A DNA stretch of 64,000 nt from Ptiloglossa arizonensis (lineage: Eukaryota; Arthropoda; Insecta; Hymenoptera; Colletidae), in assembly GCF_051014685.1 (NCBI RefSeq), contig NW_027478385.1, positions 3,100,001 through 3,164,000 on the forward strand, given 5' to 3'. Of the stretch, positions 49,785-61,080 are shown one piece after another. The notes below the pieces were generated by a model. That model saw nothing but the letters and a program-made list of their open reading frames with translations. It searched no databases and was not told the DNA's origin. A program made the position numbers and the translations under genes. The first letter of the stretch is position 1. Every line of letters starts with the position of its first letter.

Positions 49785-52700
49785 TTGCATCTGAAAGCAG
49801 AAACTCGCCCGATTACAACGGTATGTGCATTTTTGCCCAAGGCCATTCTCGTAATTGGTTTCGAGTATCAGACCAGCGAAACTTTTGATGGTTCCTCAAC
49901 CATTCCTTACTTTCAAACTCCCATATCTCGCGAACGGATTGACGAAATCGAGAAATTTCTGTTGCATCTAAAAGTAGAAACTCGCCCGATTACAACGCTA
50001 TGTGTATTTTTGCCCTAGGCAATAGTAGTTATTGGTTTAGAGTATCAGACTTGCGAAAATTTTGATGGTTTCTCAACCATTCCTTAACTTCAAACTCCCT
50101 TATCTCGTGAACGGATTGACGAACTCCAGAAATTCCTGTTGCATCTGAAAGCAGAAACTTGCCCGATTACAAACCTATGTGTACTTTTCCTCTAGGCCAT
50201 TCTCGTTATTGGTTTCGAGTATCAGACCAGCGAAACTTTTGATGGTTCCTCAACCATTCCTTACTTTCAAACTCCCATATCTCGCGAACGGATTGACGAA
50301 ATCGAGAAATTTCTGTTGCATCTAAAAGTAGAAACTCGCCCGATTACAACGCTATGTGTATTTTTGCCCTAGGCAATAGTAGTTATTGGTTTAGAGTATC
50401 AGACTTGCGAAAATTTTGATGGTTTCTCAACCATTCCTTAACTTCAAACTCCCATATCTCGCGAACGGATTGACGAACTCGAGAAATTACTGCTGCATTT
50501 GAAAGCAGAAACTCGCCCGATTACAATGGTGTGTGTACTTTCCCCATAGGCAATTCCAGTCATTGGTTTCGAGTATCAGACCAGCGAAAATTTTGACGGT
50601 TTCTCGACCATTCCTTAACTTCAAACTCCCTTATCTCGTGAACGGATTGACGAACTCCAGAAATTCCTGTTGCATCTGAAAGCAGAAACTCGCCCGATTA
50701 CAACGGTATGTGCATTTTTGACCTAGGCCATAGTAGTTATTGGTTTCGAGTATCAGACTTGCGAAAAATTTGATAGTTTCTCAACCATTCCTTAACTTCA
50801 AACTCCCATATCTCGCGAACGGATGGACGAACTCGAGAAATTCCAGTTGCATCTGAAAGCAGAAACTTGCCCGATTACAACGCTATGTGTACTTTTCCTC
50901 TAGGCCATTCTCGTTATTGGTTTCGAGTATCAGACCAGCGAAACTTTTGATGGTTCCTCAACCATTCCTTACTTTCAAACTCCCATATCTCGCGAAAGGA
51001 TTGACGAAATTGAGAAATTCCTGTTGCATCTGAAAGCAGAAACTCGCCCGATTACAACGCTATGTGTACTTTTCCTCTAGGCCATTCTCGTTATTGGTTT
51101 CGAGTATCAGACCAGCGAAACTTTTGATGGTTCCTCAACCATTCCTTACTTTCAAACTCCCATATCTCGCGAACGGATTGACGAAATCGAGAAATTTCTG
51201 TTGCATCTAAAAGTAGAAACTCGCCCGATTACAACGCTATGTGTATTTTTGCCCTAGGCAATAGTAGTTATTGGTTTAGAGTATCAGACTTGCGAAAATT
51301 TTGATGGTTTCTCAACCATTCCTTAATTTCAAACTCCCATATCTCGCGAACGGATTGACGAACTCGAGAAATTACTGCTGCATTTGAAAGCAGAAACTCG
51401 CCCGATTACAATGGTGTGTGTACTTTCCCCATAGGCAATTCCAGTCATTGGTTTCGAGTATCAGACCAGCGAAAATTTTGACGGTTTCTCGACCATTCCT
51501 TAACTTCAAACTCCCTTATCTCGTGAACGGATTGACGAACTCCAGAAATTCCTGTTGCATCTGAAAGCAGAAACTCGCCCGATTACAACGGTATGTGCAT
51601 TTTTGCCCTAGGCCATAGTAGTTATTGGTTTCGAGTATCAGACTTGCGAAAATTTTAATAGTTTCTCAACCATTCCTTAAGTTCAAACTCCCATATCTCG
51701 TGAACGGATTGACGAACTCGAGAAATTCCTGTTGCATCTGAAAGCAGAAACTCGCCCGATTATAACGGTGTGTGTGTTTTTGCCCTAGGCAATAGTACTT
51801 ATTGGTTTAGAGTATCAGACTTGCGAAAATTTTGATGGTTTCTCAACCATTCCTTAACTTCAAAACTCCCATATCTCGCGAACGGATTGACGAACTCGAG
51901 AAATTCCTGTTGCATTTGAAAGCAGAAACCCGCCAGAATACGATGCTTTGTGTATTTTTGCCCTAGGCCCTAGTAGTTACTGGTTTTGAGTATCAGACTT
52001 GCGAAAATTTTGGTGGTTCCTTAACCATTCCTTAGCTTCAAACTCCCATATGTCGCGAACGGATTGACGAACTCGAGAAATTCCTGTTGCCTCTGAAAGT
52101 GGAAACTCGCCCGATTCCAACGGTATGTGTATTTTTCCACTAGGCTTTTGTAGTTATTGATTTCGAGAATCAGACTTGTGAAAATTTTGATAGTTTCTCA
52201 ACCATTCCTTAACTTCAAACTCCCATATCTCGCGAACGGATTGACGAACTCGAGAAATTCCTGTTGCATCTGAAAGTGGAAACTAGCCCGATTACAACGG
52301 TATGTGTATTTTTCCCCTAAGCCTCTGTAGTTATTGGTTTCGAGTAACAGACTTGCGAAAATTTTGATGGTTCCTCAAGCATTCCTTACCTTCAAACTCC
52401 CATATCTCGCGAACGGATTGACGATCTCGAGATATTCCTGTTGCATCTGAAACTAGAAACTCGCCCGATTACAATGGTGTGTGTATTTTTCCCCTAGGCC
52501 ATTCCCGTTATTGGTTTCGAGTATCAGAACAGCGAAAGTTTTGATGGTTTCTCAACCATTCCTTAACTTCAAACTCCCATATCTCGCGAACGGATTAACG
52601 AGCTCGAGAAATTCCGGTTGCATCTGAAAGTAGAAACTCGCTCGATTGCAATGATGCGTGTACTTTTCCCCTAGGCCATTCCAGTTATTGGTTTCGAGTA

Positions 52701-53645
52701 TCAGACTTGCGAAAATTTTGATGGATTCTCAACCATTCCATAACTTCAAACTCCCATATCCCGCAAACGGATTGATGAACTCCAGAAATTCCAGTTGCAT
52801 CTGAAAGTAGAAACTCGCCCGATTACAATGGTGTGTGTACTATTTCCCTAGGCCATTCCCGTTATTGGTTTCGAGTGTCAGGCCAGCGAATATTTTGATG
52901 GTTTCCCAACCATTCCTTAACTTCAAACTCCCATACCTCGCGAACGGATTGATGAACTCGAGAAGTTCCTGTTGCATCTGAAAGCAGAAACTCGCCCGAT
53001 TACAACGGAATGTGCATTTTTGCCCCAGGCCAAAGTAGTTAGTGGTTTCGAGTATCAGACTTGCGAAAATTTTGATGGTTCCTCAACCATTCCTTACCTT
53101 CAAACTCCTACACCTCGCGAACGGATTGACGCACTCGAGAAATTCCTATTCCATCTGAAAGTAGAAACTCGCCCGATTACAATGGTGTGTGTACTTTTCC
53201 CCTAGGCCATTCCCGTTATTGGTTTCGAGTATCAGAACAGCGAAAGTTTTGATGGTTTCTCAACCATTCCTTAACTTCAAACTCCCATATCTCGCGAACG
53301 GATTAACGAGCTGGAGAAATTCCTGTTGCATCTGAAAGTAGAAACTCGCCCGATTACAACGGAATGTGTATTTTTGCCCCAGGCGAAAGTAGTTATTGGT
53401 TTCGAGTATCAGACTTGCGAAAATTTTGATGGCTCCTCAACCATTCCTTACTTTCAAACTCCCATATCTCGCGAACGGATTGACGAACTCGAGAAATTTC
53501 TGTTGCATCTGAAAGTAGAAACTCGCCCGATTACAACGGTGTGCGTATTTTTCCCCTACGCAATTCCAGTTATTGGTTTCGAGTATCAGAGCAGCGAAAA
53601 TTTTGATGGTTTCTCAACCATTCCTTAACTTCAAACTCCCATATC
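49785..53645 (+). repeat. 7434 bp-offset duplication, copy 1 (partner 57219-61080)
   Basis: About 3.86 kb repeated forty-two monomers downstream with very few changes, for example CCTATTCCATCTG near 53148 against CCTATTGCATCTG near 60582, and CGAAAGTAG near 53383 against CCAAAGTAG near 60817. Its first 1.4 kb is also present at 55803-57218 (offset 6018), so that segment occurs three times. Diagnostic content includes GACGATCTCGAGATATTCC, AATGATGCGTGTAC and GTGTCAGGCCAGCGAATATT. The match ends where copy 1 reads ATATCTCGCG and copy 2 reads ATATCTGGCG. Confidence 0.85.
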
Positions 53646-56600
53646 TCGCGAACGGATTGACGAACTCGAGAAATTCCTGTTGCATTTGAAAGCAGAAACC
53701 CGCCAGAATACGATGCTTTGTGTATTTTTGCCCTAGGCCCTAGTAGTTACTGGTTTCGAGTATCAGACTTGCGAAAATTTTGATGATTCCTTAACCATTC
53801 CTTCGCTTCAAACTCCCATATGTCGCGAACGGATTGACGAACTCGAGAAATTCCTGTTGCCTCTGAAAGTGGAAACTCGCCCGATTCCAACGGTATGTGT
53901 ATTTTTCCACTAGGCTTTTGTAGTTATTGATTTCGAGAATCAGACTTGTGAAAATTTTGATAGTTTCTCAACCATTCCTTAACTTCAAACTCCCATATCT
54001 CGCGAACGGATTGACGAACTCGAGAAATTCCTGTTGCATCTGAAAGCAGAAACTCGCCCGATTACAACGGTGTGTGTGTTTCTGCCCCAGGCAATAGTAG
54101 TTATTGGTTTAGAGTATCAGACCAGCGAAAAATTTGATGGTTTCTCAACCATTCCTTAACTTCAAACTCCCATATCTGGCGAACGGATTGACGAACTCGA
54201 GAAATTCCTGTTGCATCTGAAAGTGGAAACTAGCCCGATTACAACGGTATGTGTATTTTTCCCCTAAGCCTCTGTAGTTATTGGTTTCGGGTAACAGACT
54301 TGCGAAAATTTTGATGGTTTCTCAACCATTCCATAACTTCAAACTCCCATATTCCGCAAACGGATTGATGAACTCCAGAAATTCCAGTTGCATCTGAAAG
54401 TAGAAACTCGCCCGATTACAACGGAATGTGCATTTTTGCCCCAGGCCAAAGTAGTTAGTGGTTTCGAGTATCAGACTTGCGAAAATTTTGATGGCTCCTC
54501 AACCATTCCTTACTTTCAAACTCCCATATCTCGCGAACGGATTAACGAACTCGAGAAATTCCTGTTGCATCTGAAAGCAGAAACTCGCCCGATTACAACG
54601 GAATGTGTATTTTTGCCCCAGGCCAAAGTAGTTATTGGTTTCGAGTATCAGACTTGCGAAAATTTTGATGGCTCCTCAACCATTCCTTACTTTCAAACTC
54701 CCATATCTCGCGAACGGATTGACGAACTCGAGAAATTCCTGTTGCAACTGAATGCAGAAACTCGCCCCATTACAACGGTATGTGTATTTTTGCACTAGAC
54801 CATAGTAGTTATAGGTTTCGAGTATCAAATTGCGAAAATTTTGATGGTACCTCAACCGTTGCTTACCTTCAAACTCCCATATCTCGCGAAAGGATTGACG
54901 AACTCGAGAAATTTCTGTTGCATCTGAAAGTAGAAACTCGCCCGATTACAACGGTGTGTGTGTTTTTCCCCTACGCAATTCCAGTTATTGGTTTCGAGTA
55001 TCAGAGCAGCGAAAATTTTGATGGTTTCTCAACCATTCCTTAACTTCAAACTCCCATATCTGGCGAACGGATTGACGAAATTGAGAAATTCCTGTTGCAT
55101 CTGAAAGCAGAAACTCGCCCGATTACAATGTTGTGTGTACTTTTCCACTAGGCTATTCCCGTTATTGGTTTCGAGTATCAGACCTGCTAACATTTTGATG
55201 GTTTCTCAACCATTCCTTAACTTCAAACTCCCATATCTCGCGAACGGATTGACGAACTCGAGAAATTCCTGTTGCATATGAAAGTAGAAACTCTCCCGAT
55301 TACAACGGTATGTGTGTTTTTCCCCTAGGCCTTTGTAGTTATTGGCTTCGTGTAACAGGCTTGCGAAAATTTTGATAGTTTCTCAACCATTCCTTAACTT
55401 CAAACTCCCATATCTCGCGAACGGATTGACGAACTCGAGAAATTCCTGTTGCATCTGAAAGCAGAAACTCGCCCGATTACAACGGTGTGTGTGTTTTTGC
55501 CCTAGGCAATAGTAGTTATTGGTTTAGAGTATCAGACTTGCGAAAATTTTGATGGTTTCTCAACCATTCCTTAACTTCAAACTCCCATATCTCGCGAACG
55601 GATTGACGAACTCGAGAAATTCCTGCTGCATTTGAAAGCAGAAACTCGCCCGATTACAAAGGTGTGTGTACTTTCCCCATAGGCAATTCCAGTCATTGGT
55701 TTCGAGTATCAGACCAGCGAAAATTTTGACGGTTTCTCGCCCATTCCTTAACTTCAAACTCCCTTATCTCGTGAACGGATTGACGAACTCCAGAAATTCC
55801 AGTTGCATCTGAAAGCAGAAACTCGCCCGATTACAACGGTATGTGCATTTTTGCCCAAGGCCATTCTCGTTATTGGTTTCGAGTATCAGACCAGCGAAAC
55901 TTTTGATGGTTCCTCAACCATTCCTTACTTTCAAACTCCCATATCTCGCGAACGGATTGACGAAATCGAGAAATTTCTGTTGCATCTAAAAGTAGAAACT
56001 CGCCCGATTACAACGCTATGTGTATTTTTGCCCTAGGCAATAGTAGTTATTGGTTTAGAGTATCAGACTTGCGAAAATTTTGATGGTTTCTCAACCATTC
56101 CTTAACTTCAAACTCCCTTATCTCGTGAACGGATTGACGAACTCCAGAAATTCCTGTTGCATCTGAAAGCAGAAACTTGCCCGATTACAAACCTATGTGT
56201 ACTTTTCCTCTAGGCCATTCTCGTTATTGGTTTCGAGTATCAGACCAGCGAAACTTTTGATGGTTCCTCAACCATTCCTTACTTTCAAACTCCCATATCT
56301 CGCGAACGGATTGACGAAATCGAGAAATTTCTGTTGCATCTAAAAGTAGAAACTCGCCCGATTACAACGCTATGTGTATTTTTGCCCTAGGCAATAGTAG
56401 TTATTGGTTTAGAGTATCAGACTTGCGAAAATTTTGATGGTTTCTCAACCATTCCTTAACTTCAAACTCCCATATCTCGCGAACGGATTGACGAACTCGA
56501 GAAATTACTGCTGCATTTGAAAGCAGAAACTCGCCCGATTACAATGGTGTGTGTACTTTCCCCATAGGCAATTCCAGTCATTGGTTTCGAGTATCAGACC

Positions 56601-57218
56601 AGCGAAAATTTTGACGGTTTCTCGACCATTCCTTAACTTCAAACTCCCTTATCTCGTGAACGGATTGACGAACTCCAGAAATTCCTGTTGCATCTGAAAG
56701 CAGAAACTCGCCCGATTACAACGGTATGTGCATTTTTGACCTAGGCCATAGTAGTTATTGGTTTCGAGTATCAGACTTGCGAAAATTTTGATAGTTTCTC
56801 AACCATTCCTTAACTTCAAACTCCCATATCTCGCGAACGGATGGACGAACTCGAGAAATTCCAGTTGCATCTGAAAGCAGAAACTTGCCCGATTACAACG
56901 CTATGTGTACTTTTCCTCTAGGCCATTCTCGTTATTGGTTTCGAGTATCAGACCAGCGAAACTTTTGATGGTTCCTCAACCATTCCTTACTTTCAAACTC
57001 CCATATCTCGCGAAAGGATTGACGAAATTGAGAAATTCCTGTTGCATCTGAAAGCAGAAACTCGCCCGATTACAACGCTATGTGTACTTTTCCTCTAGGC
57101 CATTCTCGTTATTGGTTTCGAGTATCAGACCAGCGAAACTTTTGATGGTTCCTCAACCATTCCTTACTTTCAAACTCCCATATCTCGCGAACGGATTGAC
57201 GAAATCGAGAAATTTCTG
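53645..57218 (+). repeat. 6195/6018 bp-offset duplication, copy 2
   Basis: A copy of 47450-51200, without the extra single monomer. Its last 1416 bp (55803-57218) is followed immediately by another copy of itself beginning at 57219. Small differences from the source include CGTAATTGG near 49851 against CGTTATTGG near 55869, and GCGAAAAATTTG near 50762 against GCGAAAATTTTG near 56780. Confidence 0.83.
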
Positions 57219-58634
57219 TTGCATCTGAAAGCAGAAACTCGCCCGATTACAACGGTATGTGCATTTTTGCCCAAGGCCATTCTCGTTATTGGTTTCGAGT
57301 ATCAGACCAGCGAAACTTTTGATGGTTCCTCAACCATTCCTTACTTTCAAACTCCCATATCTCGCGAACGGATTGACGAAATCGAGAAATTTCTGTTGCA
57401 TCTAAAAGTAGAAACTCGCCCGATTACAACGCTATGTGTATTTTTGCCCTAGGCAATAGTAGTTATTGGTTTAGAGTATCAGACTTGCGAAAATTTTGAT
57501 GGTTTCTCAACCATTCCTTAACTTCAAACTCCCTTATCTCGTGAACGGATTGACGAACTCCAGAAATTCCTGTTGCATCTGAAAGCAGAAACTTGCCCGA
57601 TTACAAACCTATGTGTACTTTTCCTCTAGGCCATTCTCGTTATTGGTTTCGAGTATCAGACCAGCGAAACTTTTGATGGTTCCTCAACCATTCCTTACTT
57701 TCAAACTCCCATATCTCGCGAACGGATTGACGAAATCGAGAAATTTCTGTTGCATCTAAAAGTAGAAACTCGCCCGATTACAACGCTATGTGTATTTTTG
57801 CCCTAGGCAATAGTAGTTATTGGTTTAGAGTATCAGACTTGCGAAAATTTTGATGGTTTCTCAACCATTCCTTAACTTCAAACTCCCATATCTCGCGAAC
57901 GGATTGACGAACTCGAGAAATTACTGCTGCATTTGAAAGCAGAAACTCGCCCGATTACAATGGTGTGTGTACTTTCCCCATAGGCAATTCCAGTCATTGG
58001 TTTCGAGTATCAGACCAGCGAAAATTTTGACGGTTTCTCGACCATTCCTTAACTTCAAACTCCCTTATCTCGTGAACGGATTGACGAACTCCAGAAATTC
58101 CTGTTGCATCTGAAAGCAGAAACTCGCCCGATTACAACGGTATGTGCATTTTTGACCTAGGCCATAGTAGTTATTGGTTTCGAGTATCAGACTTGCGAAA
58201 ATTTTGATAGTTTCTCAACCATTCCTCAACTTCAAACTCCCATATCTCGCGAACGGATGGACGAACTCGAGAAATTCCAGTTGCATCTGAAAGCAGAAAC
58301 TTGCCCGATTACAACGCTATGTGTACTTTTCCTCTAGGCCATTCTCGTTATTGGTTTCGAGTATCAGACCAGCGAAACTTTTGATGGTTCCTCAACCATT
58401 CCTTACTTTCAAACTCCCATATCTCGCGAAAGGATTGACGAAATTGAGAAATTCCTGTTGCATCTGAAAGCAGAAACTCGCCCGATTACAACGCTATGTG
58501 TACTTTTCCTCTAGGCCATTCTCGTTATTGGTTTCGAGTATCAGACCAGCGAAACTTTTGATGGTTCCTCAACCATTCCTTACTTTCAAACTCCCATATC
58601 TCGCGAACGGATTGACGAAATCGAGAAATTTCTG
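55803..58634 (+). repeat. Tandem 8-monomer duplication (2 x 1416 bp)
   Basis: The unit at 55803-57218 is repeated at 57219-58634. Both contain GCCCAAGGCCATTCTCG, ACAAACCTATGTGTAC, TTTTGACCTAGGCC and CGCGAAAGGATTGACG in the same order. Visible differences are few, for example ATTCCTTAACTTC near 56810 against ATTCCTCAACTTC near 58223. The junction at 57219 joins a GAAATCGAGAAATTTCTG left half to a CATCTGAAAGCAG right half, where the first unit has GAACTCCAGAAATTCCAG. Confidence 0.86.
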
Positions 58635-61080
58635 TTGCATCTAAAAGTAGAAACTCGCCCGATTACAACGCTATGTGTATTTTTGCCCTAGGCAATAGTA
58701 GTTATTGGTTTAGAGTATCAGACTTGCGAAAATTTTGATGGTTTCTCAACCATTCCTTAATTTCAAACTCCCATATCTCGCGAACGGATTGACGAACTCG
58801 AGAAATTACTGCTGCATTTGAAAGCAGAAACTCGCCCGATTACAATGGTGTGTGTACTTTCCCCATAGGCAATTCCAGTCATTGGTTTCGAGTATCAGAC
58901 CAGCGAAAATTTTGACGGTTTCTCGACCATTCCTTAACTTCAAACTCCCTTATCTCGTGAACGGATTGACGAACTCCAGAAATTCCTGTTGCATCTGAAA
59001 GCAGAAACTCGCCCGATTACAACGGTATGTGCATTTTTGCCCTAGGCCATAGTAGTTATTGGTTTCGAGTATCAGACTTGCGAAAATTTTAATAGTTTCT
59101 CAACCATTCCTTAAGTTCAAACTCCCATATCTCGCGAACGGATTGACGAACTCGAGAAATTCCTGTTGCATCTGAAAGCAGAAACTCGCCCGATTATAAC
59201 GGTGTGTGTGTTTTTGCCCTAGGCAATAGTACTTATTGGTTTAGAGTATCAGACTTGCGAAAATTTTGATGGTTTCTCAACCATTCCTTAACTTCAAAAC
59301 TCCCATATCTCGCGAACGGATTGACGAACTCGAGAAATTCCTGTTGCATTTGAAAGCAGAAACCCGCCAGAATACGATGCTTTGTGTATTTTTGCCCTAG
59401 GCCCTAGTAGTTACTGGTTTCGAGTATCAGACTTGCGAAAATTTTGATGGTTCCTTAACCATTCCTTAGCTTCAAACTCCCATATGTCGCGAACGGATTG
59501 ACGAACTCGAGAAATTCCTGTTGCCTCTGAAAGTGGAAACTCGCCCGATTCCAACGGTATGTGTATTTTTCCACTAGGCTTTTGTAGTTATTGATTTCGA
59601 GAATCAGACTTGTGAAAATTTTGATAGTTTCTCAACCATTCCTTAACTTCAAACTCCCATATCTCGCGAACGGATTGACGAACTCGAGAAATTCCTGTTG
59701 CATCTGAAAGTGGAAACTAGCCCGATTACAACGGTATGTGTATTTTTCCCCTAAGCCTCTGTAGTTATTGGTTTCGAGTAACAGACTTGCGAAAATTTTG
59801 ATGGTTCCTCAAGCATTCCTTACCTTCAAACTCCCATATCTCGCGAACGGATTGACGATCTCGAGATATTCCTGTTGCATCTGAAACTAGAAACTCGCCC
59901 GATTACAATGGTGTGTGTATTTTTCCCCTAGGCCATTCCCGTTATTGGTTTCGAGTATCAGAACAGCGAAAGTTTTGATGGTTTCTCAACCATTCCTTAA
60001 CTTCAAACACCCATATCTCGCGAACGGATTAACGAGCTCGAGAAATTCCGGTTGCATCTGAAAGTAGAAACTCGCTCGATTGCAATGATGCGTGTACTTT
60101 TCCCCTAGGCCATTCCAGTTATTGGTTTCGAGTATCAGACTTGCGAAAATTTTGATGGATTCTCAACCATTCCATAACTTCAAACTCCCATATCCCGCAA
60201 ACGGATTGATGAACTCCAGAAATTCCAGTTGCATCTGAAAGTAGAAACTCGCCCGATTACAATGGTGTGTGTACTATTTCCCTAGGCCATTCCCGTTATT
60301 GGTTTCGAGTGTCAGGCCAGCGAATATTTTGATGGTTTCCCAACCATTCCTTAACTTCAAACTCCCATACCTCGCGAACGGATTGATGAACTCGAGAAAT
60401 TCCTGTTGCATCTGAAAGCAGAAACTCGCCCGATTACAACGGAATGTGCATTTTTGCCCCAGGCCAAAGTAGTTAGTGGTTTCGAGTATCAGACTTGCGA
60501 AAATTTTGATGGTTCCTCAACCATTCCTTACCTTCAAACTCCTACACCTCGCGAACGGATTGACGCACTCGAGAAATTCCTATTGCATCTGAAAGTAGAA
60601 ACTCGCCCGATTACAATGGTGTGTGTACTTTTCCCCTAGGCCATTCCCGTTATTGGTTTCGAGTATCAGAACAGCGAAAGTTTTGATGGTTTCTCAACCA
60701 TTCCTTAACTTCAAACTCCCATATCTCGCGAACGGATTAACGAGCTGGAGAAATTCCTGTTGCATCTGAAAGTAGAAACTCGCCCGATTACAACGGAATG
60801 TGTATTTTTGCCCCAGGCCAAAGTAGTTATTGGTTTCGAGTATCAGACTTGCGAAAATTTTGATGGCTCCTCAACCATTCCTTACTTTCAAACTCCCATA
60901 TCTCGCGAACGGATTGACGAACTCGAGAAATTTCTGTTGCATCTGAAAGTAGAAACTCGCCCGATTACAACGGTGTGCGTATTTTTCCCCTACGCAATTC
61001 CAGTTATTGGTTTCGAGTATCAGAGCAGCGAAAATTTTGATGGTTTCTCAACCATTCCTTAACTTCAAACTCCCATATCT
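57219..61080 (+). repeat. 7434 bp-offset duplication, copy 2 (partner 49785-53645)
   Basis: Near-identical partner of 49785-53645. It shows the same TATAACGGTGTG variant near 59195 as at 51761, and the lengthened CTTCAAAACTCCC near 59292 as at 51858. One difference is TTCAAACACCC near 60003 against TTCAAACTCCC near 52569. After 61080 the sequence changes to a GTCGCATCTGAAAGTGG monomer like those near 28726 and 34209. Confidence 0.85.

Larger units (their letters stand above)
45160..50098 (+). repeat. 7080 bp-offset duplication, copy 2 (partner 38080-43018)
   Basis: Second copy of the forty-monomer block. It includes the single-base-longer CTTCAAAACTCGC near 47436, which corresponds to CTTCAAAACTCCC near 40533, and the CGCCAGAATACGATGCTTTG monomer (near 47507, partner 40604). 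The CTGCTAACAT markers at 45272 and 49166 are 3894 bp (22 monomers) apart, exactly as at 38192 and 42086. Part of this block (47450-49784) was copied again into 53645-55802. Confidence 0.82.
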
